Shown: piece after piece, positions 49,148-58,269 of the stretch | Layout of the letters: every line of letters starts with the position of its first letter | How positions within the stretch are numbered: position 1 is the first letter of the stretch | Origin: DASQMT01 sp963839615 | GTDB taxonomy: Bacteria > Actinomycetota > Thermoleophilia > Solirubrobacterales > Solirubrobacteraceae | Direction of reading: 5' to 3' | DNA length: 64,000 nucleotides | Assembly: GCA_963839615.1 (NCBI GenBank) | Contig: CAWIVY010000003.1 | Coordinates: 120,196 to 184,195 of the forward strand | Notes under the pieces: model-generated | What the model saw: only the letters and a program-made list of their open reading frames with translations | The model's database searches: none | Told to the model about the DNA's origin: nothing | Translations under genes and position numbers: made by a program

Positions 49148-50890
49148 GTGCCGCCGTCCGCCTCGCTCTACCGCCGTCACCGCCCCCGGTCGTTCACCGA
49201 CGTCGTCGGCCAGGAGCATGTCGTGCGCACCCTGCGCAACGCGCTCGAGCGCGACCGGGTGCACCATGCGTACCTGTTCGTCGGCTCGCGCGGAACGGGC
49301 AAGACGTCGATGGCGAAGATCCTCGCGGCGTCGCTGAACTGCGTCGACGGGCCGACCGTCACGCCCTGCGGGGTGTGCGAGTCGTGCCGCTCGATCGCGT
49401 CGGCGACCTCGCTCGACGTGATCGAGATGGACGCCGCGTCGAACAACTCCGTCGACGACATCCGCGACCTGCGCGAGAAGGTCGCCTACGCGCCCGTCTC
49501 CGGGCGCCACAAGATCTACATCCTCGACGAGGCGCACATGCTGTCGACCGCGGCGTGGAACGCTTTCCTCAAGACGCTCGAGGAGCCGCCGCCGCACACG
49601 ATCTTCGTGCTCGCGACGACCGAGGCGAACAAGGTCCTCCCGACCGTCGTCGACCGCTGCCACCGCTTCGACTTCGCGCGGCCGACGCAGGGGCAGATCG
49701 CCGGCGTGCTGCGCCGCGTGGCCGATGCCGAGGGGATCGAGATCCCGGACGAGGCGACCGCCCTGATCGCGCGCTCGGCGACCGGCTCATTCCGCGATGC
49801 GCTCGGCACGCTCGAGCAGCTCGTCGCCTACTCGGGCGCGGCGGTGACGCTCGCGGACGTGCTCGCGGTGCTCGGCGCCGCCGATGCCGACCTGCTGTTC
49901 GGAGCCGTCGACGCGGTCGACGGCGGCGATGCGCGCGCCGCGCTGCTCGCGGCCGCGCGGCTCTCCGAGTCCGGGCGCGACGTCGGGCGCTTCTTCGGCG
50001 ACCTCGAGGCGCACCTGCGCGGGCTGATGATCGTGCAGACGCTGGGCGAGGTGCCCGACGAGCTCAAGGTCACCGCGGAGCAGGACGAGCGCCTCGCCGA
50101 GCAGGCGCGCCGCGTCGGCGAGGCCTCCGTCGTGCGGCTGCTCGACCTCGTCGCGATCGCGCTGCGCGCGATGAAGGACGGCGCCGATCCGCGCACGCAG
50201 CTCGAGCTGGCGCTGATCAAGGGCGCGCGGCCCGAGCATGACCCGTCGACGCGCGCGCTGACGGCGCGGCTGGAACGGCTCGAGGGCCGCGGCGCGACAC
50301 CCGCACCGGTACGCCGGCCCGAGCTCGCGGCGACCCCGGCGGGGCGCGCGGCGAGCGAAGTCACGGCGCCGCCCGCCCCGGCCGCGGCTCCGCCTGCGCA
50401 CGAGGCGGCTGCCGTCGTCGCCGCGTCCGCCGAGATCGAAGGCGGCCCGGCCGTGACTGCGGTCGCGGTCGTGGAGTCCGACGGCGCGATCGGGGAGCCG
50501 GAGGTCCGCGTCGGCGTCGAGCTCGACCTGCCCGGCGTGACCGAGCTGTGGCCCGCCGTGCTGGCCGACGTGCAGGAGCGCTCGCCGATGCTGCACGCGC
50601 TGATGGAGAACGCGCGCCCGTCCTCGCTCGACGGCGGCGAGCTCACGCTCAGCTGGGCCGAGTCCGCCGCGTTCTACAAGCGCAAGGCCGAGGACCCGGC
50701 CTGCCGCGAGCAGATCGCGACCGCGATCCGCAGCGTCACCGGCAGCTCGCTGCGCCTCGCCTACGCGCTCGCGGACGAGGACGCGCTGACGGCCGAGCAG
50801 GCGGCCCCGGCGCTCTCGGACGACGAGCTCGTCGACGCCTTCATGCGAGAGTTCGATGCCGAGGAGCTTCCAGCCGAAGAGGAGTCGTGA
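49148..50890 (+). CDS. dnaX: DNA polymerase III subunit gamma/tau
   Basis: 580 residues. Clamp-loader ATPase: YRRHRPRSFTDVVGQEHVVR at the start, Walker A GSRGTGKTS (46-54), the four-cysteine zinc module CVDGPTVTPCGVCESC, Walker B YILDEAHML, sensor 1 FVLATTEANKVLPTV and the SRC-like ATGSFRDAL sensor 2 region. Domain III follows to about 370, then an Ala/Pro-rich linker and a tau-like C-terminal part. It loads the sliding clamp and ties polymerase to helicase. GTG at 49148. The ebfC gene overlaps its stop by one base (TGATG). Confidence 0.95.
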   Translation: MPPSASLYRRHRPRSFTDVVGQEHVVRTLRNALERDRVHHAYLFVGSRGTGKTSMAKILAASLNCVDGPTVTPCGVCESCRSIASATSLDVIEMDAASNNSVDDIRDLREKVAYAPVSGRHKIYILDEAHMLSTAAWNAFLKTLEEPPPHTIFVLATTEANKVLPTVVDRCHRFDFARPTQGQIAGVLRRVADAEGIEIPDEATALIARSATGSFRDALGTLEQLVAYSGAAVTLADVLAVLGAADADLLFGAVDAVDGGDARAALLAAARLSESGRDVGRFFGDLEAHLRGLMIVQTLGEVPDELKVTAEQDERLAEQARRVGEASVVRLLDLVAIALRAMKDGADPRTQLELALIKGARPEHDPSTRALTARLERLEGRGATPAPVRRPELAATPAGRAASEVTAPPAPAAAPPAHEAAAVVAASAEIEGGPAVTAVAVVESDGAIGEPEVRVGVELDLPGVTELWPAVLADVQERSPMLHALMENARPSSLDGGELTLSWAESAAFYKRKAEDPACREQIATAIRSVTGSSLRLAYALADEDALTAEQAAPALSDDELVDAFMREFDAEELPAEEES

Positions 50891-51330
50891 TGTCCCAGCC
50901 CAACCTCGGAGCCCTGCTCCAGCAGGCACAGAAGATGCAGGAAGAGATGATGGCCGCGCAGGAGAAGCTCAAGGACGAGCTCGTCGAGGCGTCGGCCGGC
51001 GGCGGCATGGTCAAGGTCACGATGACAGGCGACCTCGAGCTCAAGACGCTTGCGATCGACCCCGACGCCGTCGACCCCGAGGACGTCGAGATGCTGCAGG
51101 ACATGGTCATGGCCGCGATCAACGAGGCGCTGCGCCAGGCGATGGAGCTGCAGAACAAGCTCAGCGGCGCCGGCGGCATGGACCCGGCCGCAGCGCTCGA
51201 CGCGCTCGGCGGCTCGGCTCGGCGGCCTCGGCGGCGGTGGCGGCGGCCTGCCCGGCGGGCAGCCCAACCGCGCCGCGCGGCGCAAGCAGAGGTAGCCAGC
51301 TGCTCGCCCCTCCCGTCCAGCGCCTGGTGA
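50890..51330 (+). CDS. ebfC: YbaB/EbfC nucleoid-associated protein (tail frameshifted)
   Basis: Residues 1-108 are standard: LGALLQQAQKMQEEMMAAQE, VKVTMTGDLELKTLAIDPDA and LQDMVMAAINEALRQAMELQ, ending in the Gly-rich tail. At about 51212 the frame seems wrong: as printed the tail becomes RRPRRRWRRPARRAAQ and runs to 51330, overlapping recR, while the next frame gives LGGLGGGGGGLPGG and QPNRAARRKQR with a stop at 51293-51295, just before recR. The second ending is what the family has, so one base is probably extra here. DNA-binding dimer; conserved operon dnaX-ebfC-recR. Confidence 0.88.
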   Translation: MSQPNLGALLQQAQKMQEEMMAAQEKLKDELVEASAGGGMVKVTMTGDLELKTLAIDPDAVDPEDVEMLQDMVMAAINEALRQAMELQNKLSGAGGMDPAAALDALGGSARRPRRRWRRPARRAAQPRRAAQAEVASCSPLPSSAW

Positions 51331-51905
51331 CAGAGCTCGGCAAGCTCCCAGGCATCGGCAACCGCACCGCGCAGCGGCTGACTTTCCACCTGCTGCGCGC
51401 CTCCCCGGAGGATGCGCACGCGCTGGCGGACGCGATCCGCGACGTCAAGGAGCGCATCTCGCTCTGCGAGGTGTGCTTCAACCTGGCCGAGGGGCCGCGC
51501 TGCACGATCTGCCAGGACGAGCGCCGCGACCCCGGGCTGATCTGCGTCGTCGAGGAGCCGGGCGACGTGATCCCGGTGGAGCGCACGCACGAGTACCACG
51601 GCCGCTACCACGTGCTCGGCGGAGCGCTCTCGCCGATCGACGGCGTCGAGCCCGACAACCTCAAGATCGCCCAGCTCTACGCGCGCGTCGAGCGCGCGGA
51701 CCCGCCGGTGCGCGAGGTGGTGCTCGCGACGAATCCGACGACGACGGGCGAGGCGACCGCGCTCCATATCGCCGACGGCCTGCACGGCCGGGCGCCGGAG
51801 GTTGCGGTCACCCGCCTTGCCTCCGGCCTGCCCGTGGGCGGCGACCTGGAATACGCGGACGAGGTCACCCTCGGCCGCGCATTCGCAGGCCGCCGCGCGG
51901 TCTAG
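51300..51905 (+). CDS. recR: Recombination protein RecR
   Basis: 201 residues. Helix-hairpin-helix LPGIGNRTAQRLTFHLL, the four-cysteine zinc finger CEVCFNLAEGPRCTIC, and the Toprim domain with LICVVEEPGDVIPVER, YHGRYHVLGGALSPIDGV and the ATNPTTTGEATALHIA acidic region. It acts with RecO/RecF in gap repair. The start appears to be CTG at 51300 (preceded by AGAGG at 7 nt), because no ATG or GTG lies near the family start LLAPPVQRLVTELGKLPGIG; an unusual codon that ribosome coupling with ebfC could help. Confidence 0.92.
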   Translation: MLAPPVQRLVTELGKLPGIGNRTAQRLTFHLLRASPEDAHALADAIRDVKERISLCEVCFNLAEGPRCTICQDERRDPGLICVVEEPGDVIPVERTHEYHGRYHVLGGALSPIDGVEPDNLKIAQLYARVERADPPVREVVLATNPTTTGEATALHIADGLHGRAPEVAVTRLASGLPVGGDLEYADEVTLGRAFAGRRAV

Positions 51906-51931
51906 CGAACCTGAAGAGGGGCTGGCACCGT

Positions 51932-52756
51932 TTAGGGGAGCGGCAGCAGCGGGCCTCGGAAGGGTTCGGTGCCGAGCGCCAACTGGGCCTGCGGCCCGCC
52001 GTGCGAGTGCATGTAGCTGACCTCGCGCGAGACGTCGCCGACGCCGTTCGAGCCGGCCAGCGGTGCGATCGCCAGCGTCGCGAGCACGCCGAACGCGCGG
52101 CCCTGCTTGTCGATGAACGCGCTGCCCGAGTCACCCGGGATGCCAGGCGTGACGGTGAACACCGAGTGCGTCCAGCCGCCGCCGCTCTGGCCGAGCGACA
52201 CGCCCTCCTTCGGGCTCAGCTGGGTGACACCGGCGCGCAGCGAGGAGTTGCCGTAGGAGAGCACCTTCGCGCCCTGCGTCGTCGTGCCGGTGACCCCGGT
52301 CGGGCCGCCCCAGAACGGGATCGAGGGATTCACCTTGCCGTGATCCGCCGGATCGAGCCTGACGAGCGCGATGTCGTTGTAGTCGCAGATGTTCGGGTCG
52401 GTCTCGCCGGCTGCCTGCATCGCGATCCACGAGCTGTAGGCCAGCGTGCCGGGACGCGAGGCACCGCCGACCTCGACCGGCGTGCCGAGCGGGAGCGAGC
52501 CCGCGTCACAGCCGTTGGTGTCCGTCGCGGCGCCGGTGCCCGAGCAGTGGGCGGCCTGGCCGATGTAGATGTCCGTCGCGTCGAAGAAGACGAAGTTGGC
52601 GGTGCACTGACCGCCGTCGGTGTAGGTCTGCACGCCCGGATGGATCGGCGCGCTGGCGGCGGGCGCCCAGGACGGCGCGGCGGCCGCCGGGCCGGCTGCG
52701 ATGAGCGCCCCCGCGGCGACGATCGCGACGAGAAGCGCTTTCAGGCCATTGCTCAC
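51932..52756 (-). CDS. Secreted chymotrypsin-like serine protease
   Basis: 274 residues with a signal peptide (LKALLVAIVAAGALIAAGPAAAA, cleavage near 27). The catalytic triad is readable: His70 in QAAHCSG, Asp128 in CDYNDIALVRLD, Ser210 in GIPGDSGSAF. Cysteines at 51, 71, 83 and 124 can form disulfides. A trypsin-fold protease without pro-domain; similar secreted hydrolases are frequent in Thermoleophilia. Convergent with recR across 26 bp. Confidence 0.88.
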   Translation of the reverse strand: MSNGLKALLVAIVAAGALIAAGPAAAAPSWAPAASAPIHPGVQTYTDGGQCTANFVFFDATDIYIGQAAHCSGTGAATDTNGCDAGSLPLGTPVEVGGASRPGTLAYSSWIAMQAAGETDPNICDYNDIALVRLDPADHGKVNPSIPFWGGPTGVTGTTTQGAKVLSYGNSSLRAGVTQLSPKEGVSLGQSGGGWTHSVFTVTPGIPGDSGSAFIDKQGRAFGVLATLAIAPLAGSNGVGDVSREVSYMHSHGGPQAQLALGTEPFRGPLLPLP

Positions 52757-52825
52757 GGTGCTACCTCCTGCGGTCGCTGGTGCGTGAAAGCCCCAACGGC
52801 GCGCAGGAGGAGAACTTGCGGCGAC

Positions 52826-53080
52826 TCAGCGGGCGGGCCCGTAGACCCCGCGGCGCGGGCGGCTCAGCCGCCCCTGCAGGACGGCCGCCCGCAGCGCCCG
52901 GCCGAAGCGGCCCGGACCCCAGTACTTGCAGCCGACGAGCGTCCCGAGCTCGCGCCGTGGCAGCTCGCCCTTGTCCGCCACCGCGCGCTCGAGCATCTCG
53001 AGCTCGCGATTCAGGTAGTAGTCGTTCTCTTCGGGGTCGCTTGCCGAGCTCGAGAGGAACGGTGACCAACCGGTGCTCAT
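52826..53080 (-). CDS. Small basic protein of unknown function
   Basis: 84 residues: acidic start SASDPEENDYYLNRELEMLE, then RELGTLVGCKYWGPGRFGRA and basic VLQGRLSRPRRGVYGP. The ATG overlaps the TGA of the upstream MFS gene (ATGA), so it is translated with the transporter. The spacing of the GC-x-YWGPGRF segment suggests a small helix-hairpin DNA- or membrane-surface-binding protein, but no family is recognised. Confidence 0.65.
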   Translation of the reverse strand: MSTGWSPFLSSSASDPEENDYYLNRELEMLERAVADKGELPRRELGTLVGCKYWGPGRFGRALRAAVLQGRLSRPRRGVYGPAR

Positions 53081-54621
53081 GAGTTGCCTCCAGACTCGAT
53101 CGGCGCGGCCTTCTCGCCCTGGATCTTGTCGAGGTCCAGGTCGCCGTCGCCGGCGCCCTTGCCCTCCGCCTCGGCGTCCTCCGCCGTGAGCGGCTTCGCG
53201 ATGTCCTCGAGTTGCTTCTGCGCAGCCTCGACGCCGAGGAAGATCTCGACGACGCCCGCCGCGATCATCAGCGACGCGCCGAGCAGGTAGCCGTACATCA
53301 CGTTCGTCTCCCCGCCGGCCTCGATCAATCGCCCGAACAGGATCGGCCCGGTGATGCCGCCGATCGCCGTGCCGACCGCGTAGAAGAACGAGATCGCCAT
53401 CGCCCGCGTCTCCATCGGGAAGATCTCCGAGACGGTCAGGTAGGCGGCGCTAGCGCCTGCCGAGGCGAAGAAGAAGATCACGCACCAGGCGGCCGTCTGC
53501 GAGATCGCCGTGAGCGTCCCGCTCTGGAACAGGATCGCCGTCACGATCAGCAGCGCACCCGAGAGGATGTACGTGCCGGCGATCATCGGCTTGCGCCCGA
53601 CGCTGTCGAAGAAACGCCCGAGCAGCAGCGGCCCGAGGAAGTTGCCGATCGCGAACGCGAAGACGTAGAAGCCGATCGCGTTCGCGCCGACGCCGTAGAA
53701 CTTGGACAGCACCAGCGCGTACGTGAAGAAGACCGCGTTGTAGAGGAACGCCTGGCCGATGAACAGCGAGAGCCCGAGGACGGTCCGCTTCGGATACAGC
53801 TTGAAGACGGTCTTCGTGACCGTGCCGAACCCGATCGCGCGCCGCTGGCGGATCTTGATCGAGCGCCGCGGCTCGTCGAGCTGCTGTCCGGTCTGCTCGC
53901 TCACCTGGCGCTCGATGTCGGAGACGAGCGCCTCCGCCTCCTCGTCGCGGCCGTGGATGAACAGCCAGCGCGGGGACTCCGGCACGTACCGGCGCACGAG
54001 CAGGATGCCGATGCCGAGGACCGCGCCGAGGCCGAACGCGACGCGCCAGCCGACGTCGGCGGCGAGGATCGACGTGTCCAGCAGCACGATCGAGAGCAGG
54101 GCGCCCGCGGCCGTGCCGAGCCAGAACGAGCCGTTGATGATCAGGTCGACCGTGCCGCGCACGCGGGCGGGGATCAGCTCGTCGATCGCGGAGTTGATCG
54201 CTGCGTACTCGCCGCCGATGCCGGCGCCGGTGAAGAAGCGGCAGATCGCGAAGAAGAGGAACGAGCTGGTGAAGGCGGTCGCGACCGTGGCCACGAGGTA
54301 CACGACCAGCGTGATCATGAACAGCTTCTTGCGCCCCAGCCGATCGGCGAGATGGCCGAAGAACAGGGCGCCGAGACACGCGCCCGCCACGTAGATCGCG
54401 GCGGCCTGCCCGATCTGGGACTCCGTCAGCTCGATGCCCGAGCCCTTCTCGGTCAGGCGGCTGGCGATCGTGCCGACGATCGTGACCTCGAGGCCGTCGA
54501 GGATCCACACCGCGCCCAGTCCGATGACGACGAGCCAGTGCCACCTGGCCCAGGGCAGACGGTCCATCCGGGACGGGATGTTCGTGTCGATTGTGCGCAA
54601 CTCGACGGGACCCGACGCCAC
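53077..54621 (-). CDS. MFS transporter, sugar/metabolite:H+ symporter type
   Basis: 514 residues, 12 membrane helices. MFS signatures: GHLADRLGRKKLFM after helix 2, FTGAGIGGEYAAINSAIDEL in helix 4 to loop (family pattern RxxxGxGxGGE), PESPRWLFIHGRDEEAEALV after helix 6, and DSVGRKPMIAGTY in the second half. A long central loop (about 215-270) is cytoplasmic. GGEYAAINSAIDE resembles the sugar-porter/SP and aromatic-acid subfamilies. Substrate not assignable. Followed by the overlapping small gene. Confidence 0.88.
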   Translation of the reverse strand: MASGPVELRTIDTNIPSRMDRLPWARWHWLVVIGLGAVWILDGLEVTIVGTIASRLTEKGSGIELTESQIGQAAAIYVAGACLGALFFGHLADRLGRKKLFMITLVVYLVATVATAFTSSFLFFAICRFFTGAGIGGEYAAINSAIDELIPARVRGTVDLIINGSFWLGTAAGALLSIVLLDTSILAADVGWRVAFGLGAVLGIGILLVRRYVPESPRWLFIHGRDEEAEALVSDIERQVSEQTGQQLDEPRRSIKIRQRRAIGFGTVTKTVFKLYPKRTVLGLSLFIGQAFLYNAVFFTYALVLSKFYGVGANAIGFYVFAFAIGNFLGPLLLGRFFDSVGRKPMIAGTYILSGALLIVTAILFQSGTLTAISQTAAWCVIFFFASAGASAAYLTVSEIFPMETRAMAISFFYAVGTAIGGITGPILFGRLIEAGGETNVMYGYLLGASLMIAAGVVEIFLGVEAAQKQLEDIAKPLTAEDAEAEGKGAGDGDLDLDKIQGEKAAPIESGGNS

Positions 54622-54693
54622 GCTTCCTCCCTCGCTTCAGAACCCTGACTGCACGCGGGCTACCCCGCGCACAGCGCGGCTCAAACTGGGGCT

Positions 54694-56535
54694 TCAGCGC
54701 GCCGGCAGCACGAGCTCCGCGCCGCTGAAGCTGAGCGTCGCCGGCAGGTTCGCGCGGCGCCACATCGGCTCGTCGGCCTGGGCCAGGTCCACGCGCAGCC
54801 GGTGGCCGGCGGGCACGCGCCAGTGGTTGCCGAAGAGGCCGAGCCGCAGCTTGCCGGTCGGCGCGTCGTAGGCGGGCGGGTCCAGCCGCGCCGCGCCGCG
54901 CGTGAGCAGCAGCGTGGTGCCGTCGGGCGCGACGTCCCAGACCCGCGCGACGACCGCGGCGGAGACCGCAGGCGCGAGCGCATAGGAGATCCGCACCTCG
55001 CCCAGCCCGACGGTCTGGAGCGGCGCGGCGAGCGGCCCGGTCAGCGCCGTGTAGCGCCCGGGCCACGACGGCGTGTTCGACTCGCGGCAGCTCTCGGGCT
55101 GGGTCCCGCCCAGCGATCCCACCACCGGGTCGGTCGCGGGGCCGTCCGGGTCGCCGCTGCCCGACGCGGGCGCGAGGCTGCCGCCCGGCAGCGCGAAGCG
55201 AGCGGCGCGCGTGGCGAGCGCGCGCGGGCCGCTCGCGCTGACACGGGTGCCGGTGCTGCCGTTGCACGTCGTCTGCTCGCTGCTGACGGTCGAGCCGCCC
55301 TCGCGTGCGACATCCAGGTTCGCGTTCACGAACGCGTTCGCCTTCGTGTTGAGCCACTCCCATGTGGCGCCCTTGTTCTGCGCGCGCGGGTGACCGACGT
55401 CGGCGAACGCGAGCGAGACCGGCCAGCGCGGGTCGAGCGCCTTGAGCGCGAGGAACTCGCGCGTCGACTCCACGGCCGGGAACAGGTCGTCGGTCCAGCC
55501 CTGGATCGAGAAGACCGCGACGCGCCGGCCCGCAGGCCGCCTCTTGTAGTGGCTGCTGCGGAACTCGGTCAGCCCGCGGCGCGCCTGCGCGACGATCGGG
55601 TCCTCGGTGCCGGCGGCGTCGTACGGGTCGCCCGCGTCGGCCAGCCGCGCGCGCCAGGCCGGCACGCTGATCGTCCCCTCGCCCGCCGCGGTCGGCGCCG
55701 TGCGGGTGCCCGCCTCGAAGATCCCGTCCGCCGTGCCGAGCGCGTAGAAGCCGTTGACGTAGGAGAGCTTGACGACGCCGATCGGCTGCTCGCCGGCTCG
55801 TTCCGTCGCGGCCGTGTACGGATCGCCGCGGCCATGCGGCGCGAGCGAGTAGGCGAGGTCCGACCAGCCGTACTTCGGGACCGCGACCTTCAGCTTGAGC
55901 ACCGGCAGCGACTTGTCGACGCTGCGCGGGAACGTCCAGGCGGGCTGCGTGGACTGCAGCCAGCTCTCACCGCCGCCGTACGAGTTGCCCGACACGACGA
56001 CGCGCTCGCGGTCGAGGTCCTTGAACGTCGCCGCGGCGAGCGCGGCGAGCCACTGCGTGTCGCGGATCTCCGCGTCGCGGCTCTTGAGCTGGATCGTTCC
56101 GCTAGGCAGGCTCGCCGAGCTGCCCGAGGGCGTCGCGGGCTGATACGGCTGCGAGGGCTGATCGGTGCGGAAGCCGCGCGCCGTGTAGCTCAGGACGTAG
56201 TAGCCGCGCTTGGCGAACCAGTGCGAGTTCCAGTGCCACTTGTCCTTGCCGTCGGCCGTGTCGTTCGTCGACTGCCAGTCGTGCTTGTCGCCCGAGAAGC
56301 CGTGCAGCAGCACGATCAGCGGGTGCGCGCCGCCGCCCGGCGCGTTCCCGGCGGGCAGCGTCAGGTCCGCGTCCAGGGTGGTCCCGTCGAAGCTCGGCAC
56401 CTGCGCCGTGCAGATCCGCAGGTCGGCGTAGCGCGGGCAGGCGGCCGCGGGGAACTTCGCCGCCTGCGCAGCGGCCGGCGCCACCCCGCAGATGAGCAGG
56501 GCGGTGAGCACGACACTGCGGAATCTGATCTGCAC
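54694..56535 (-). CDS. Secreted alpha/beta hydrolase (CocE/X-Pro dipeptidyl-peptidase type)
   Basis: 613 residues from GTG 56535, with GAGGAGG 9 nt upstream. Signal peptide: QIRFRSVVLTALLICGVAPA, cleavage after AQA. Hydrolase core: PLIVLLHGFSGDKHDW (oxyanion His-Gly), RGYYVLSYTARGFRTD, VVVSGNSYGGGESW with nucleophile Ser, RVAVFSIQGWTDDLFPAVES (Asp in GWTDDLFP) and DVGHPRAQNKG (His). The C-terminal 180 residues form the jelly-roll domain of the CocE/NonD family (RISYALAPAVSAAVVARVWD, RVPAGHRLRVDLAQAD). Likely an exported peptidase or esterase. Confidence 0.87.
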   Translation of the reverse strand: MQIRFRSVVLTALLICGVAPAAAQAAKFPAAACPRYADLRICTAQVPSFDGTTLDADLTLPAGNAPGGGAHPLIVLLHGFSGDKHDWQSTNDTADGKDKWHWNSHWFAKRGYYVLSYTARGFRTDQPSQPYQPATPSGSSASLPSGTIQLKSRDAEIRDTQWLAALAAATFKDLDRERVVVSGNSYGGGESWLQSTQPAWTFPRSVDKSLPVLKLKVAVPKYGWSDLAYSLAPHGRGDPYTAATERAGEQPIGVVKLSYVNGFYALGTADGIFEAGTRTAPTAAGEGTISVPAWRARLADAGDPYDAAGTEDPIVAQARRGLTEFRSSHYKRRPAGRRVAVFSIQGWTDDLFPAVESTREFLALKALDPRWPVSLAFADVGHPRAQNKGATWEWLNTKANAFVNANLDVAREGGSTVSSEQTTCNGSTGTRVSASGPRALATRAARFALPGGSLAPASGSGDPDGPATDPVVGSLGGTQPESCRESNTPSWPGRYTALTGPLAAPLQTVGLGEVRISYALAPAVSAAVVARVWDVAPDGTTLLLTRGAARLDPPAYDAPTGKLRLGLFGNHWRVPAGHRLRVDLAQADEPMWRRANLPATLSFSGAELVLPAR

Positions 56536-56630
56536 GGCGAAGGGCCTCCTCGAATGTCTCTCGGGAAGCTGCAACGCAGCCCGGCGCTGAGAATGGCGCT
56601 CACGCAGCGCGTCCGGTAGCGTCGCGCACG

Positions 56631-57077
56631 ATGCGCCGTCATCGCCTGGTTGCGCTGCTCGCCGCCGCCGGAGTGCTCGCCGGGGGCAGCGCGCTCGCGC
56701 AGAGCGGCGGCTCCGACCCGTACGCGCTGCCCGAGCCGACCGTGCGCGACGGCCAGGTCCTGAAGCTCGCCGCCGCGTCGTCATGCCTGCGCAACAGGCG
56801 GCTGCGCGTGCGCTTCACGCCGCCCGCCGGGGCGGTTTTCGGCTGGTTCAGGGTGAGCGTCCGTGACCACAGGGTCGTACGGCTCACCGGGATACCGCGC
56901 GCGGCCAGCGCGACGGTGCGGCTGCCGCGCGGCCGCTCGGTCGTCCGCGTCGAGGGTGAGACGCTCGGCGGCCAGCGCGTCGAGGACGCGCAGGTCTACC
57001 GGACCTGCGAGCCGCCTCCGCCGACGCCCGCGGCGCCCGGCGAGCGCCCGATCCAGCAGGGCGGCGGCGAGGACTAG
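56631..57077 (+). CDS. Secreted protein of unknown function
   Basis: 148 residues. Signal peptide RRHRLVALLAAAGVLAGGSA with cleavage at ALA-QSG. The mature part has one beta-sandwich-like domain (LRVRFTPPAGAVFGWFRVSV, RSVVRVEGETLGGQRVEDAQ) with two cysteines, and a Pro-rich tail. No family recognised. ATG at 56631, divergent from the hydrolase gene by 95 bp; its end overlaps the convergent amidohydrolase gene by 4 bp. Confidence 0.7.
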   Translation: MRRHRLVALLAAAGVLAGGSALAQSGGSDPYALPEPTVRDGQVLKLAAASSCLRNRRLRVRFTPPAGAVFGWFRVSVRDHRVVRLTGIPRAASATVRLPRGRSVVRVEGETLGGQRVEDAQVYRTCEPPPPTPAAPGERPIQQGGGED

Positions 57078-58237
57078 GCTCCGGCTTCGGCCCGGGTCGG
57101 CGGCGGAGCGCCCGGCAGCGCGGGCAGCGGCACGTCCGGCGTGCGCGCGATGCAGAGCGCGTGCACCATGTAGCGCATCGCCGGCGGAAAGCGCACACCG
57201 GGCGGCGGCGGCTCGAACTCGTCCTCGTAGCGGTCGAGCTGCTCGAGCACCGCTGCGTGCACGGCGGCGTGCGGACCGTCGGTGCCGACCGCACACGCGA
57301 GCCGCGCCAGCACGAGCGACTCGACCGGGTCCGTGCCGGCCGCGAGCCGGGCGAAGGCGCTGCACAGGTTCGTGACCACGCGCTCGAGCAGCAGGTCGAG
57401 CGCCGCGCTCGGAGCGCCGGGCGGAGGCCCGAGGTCCTCCGGCCGCCCGCCGTCGAGCACGCGCGCGATCGTGCCGCCGGCGATCCCGCGCAGCTGGTCC
57501 GGCGTGCAGCCGGCCTGGAGCGCGCAGCGCAGGTGCCACACCGCCGACGGCAACGGGCGCCCGTAGGGGGAGTCGCTCGCCCAGATCACGTTCGCCGGCG
57601 GCGACAGCGCGAACAGCGCGACGAGGTCGACCGGATTCCACCAAGCGGTGTCGATCAGCACGTTCGGGGCCGACGGCAGCACGCGCCACAGCCACGCGAG
57701 GTCGGAGATCGCCGCGTGCGCGAGGATCAGCGTCGCGTCCGGGTGGCGGGCGGCGAGCCGCACCGTGTTCTCCCCCAGGGCGGGGATGCCGCGGCCGGCG
57801 TGGATCAGCACCGGCACGCGCCGCTCGTGCGCGAGCTGCACCAGCTCCGCCACGGCCGGCTCGTCCATGCCGAAGCGCTCGGCGCGCGGATGCAGCTTGA
57901 TCCCGCGCGCGCCGGCGTCGAGCGCCCGCCGCGCCTCGTCCAGAGCGCCGTCGTGCGGGCTCACGCGGCAGAACGCGACGAGCTGCTCGGGGTGCGCGGA
58001 GGCCGCCGCGATCACCGTGTCGTTGGCCGCGGAGTAGCCGTCCGGCTCGTGCATCGGGAAGACGACGGCGCACGCGCCGGCCAGGCCGAGCGCGTCGAGC
58101 AACTGCTCGAGCGTCTGCTTGTAGCCGTCGGGGTCGTTGCTCCCGATGTGCGTGTGCGCGTCATAGAGGCCGAGCGGGCCCGTGTCCTGGACGATCCGCT
58201 CCAGCCACGGCCGCATTGTCTCGTCGATCTCTGACAC
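57074..58237 (-). CDS. TIM-barrel metal-dependent hydrolase (amidohydrolase 2 type)
   Basis: 387 residues from GTG 58237. Metal motif LYDAHTHIG (His28, His30) at the first strand, GARGIKLHPRAERFG with Lys/His of the third, VPVLIHAGRGIPALG, LILAHAAISDL and VIWASDSPYGRP with the final Asp: the complete set of an amidohydrolase-2 (decarboxylase/hydrolase) barrel. A C-terminal helical part of about 120 residues is unusual for the family. An in-frame ATG seven codons later is an alternative start. Substrate unknown. Confidence 0.85.
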   Translation of the reverse strand: MSEIDETMRPWLERIVQDTGPLGLYDAHTHIGSNDPDGYKQTLEQLLDALGLAGACAVVFPMHEPDGYSAANDTVIAAASAHPEQLVAFCRVSPHDGALDEARRALDAGARGIKLHPRAERFGMDEPAVAELVQLAHERRVPVLIHAGRGIPALGENTVRLAARHPDATLILAHAAISDLAWLWRVLPSAPNVLIDTAWWNPVDLVALFALSPPANVIWASDSPYGRPLPSAVWHLRCALQAGCTPDQLRGIAGGTIARVLDGGRPEDLGPPPGAPSAALDLLLERVVTNLCSAFARLAAGTDPVESLVLARLACAVGTDGPHAAVHAAVLEQLDRYEDEFEPPPPGVRFPPAMRYMVHALCIARTPDVPLPALPGAPPPTRAEAGA

Positions 58238-58269
58238 CGTGGCCAGCCAGCCTATAGGCCGACGGCGCC

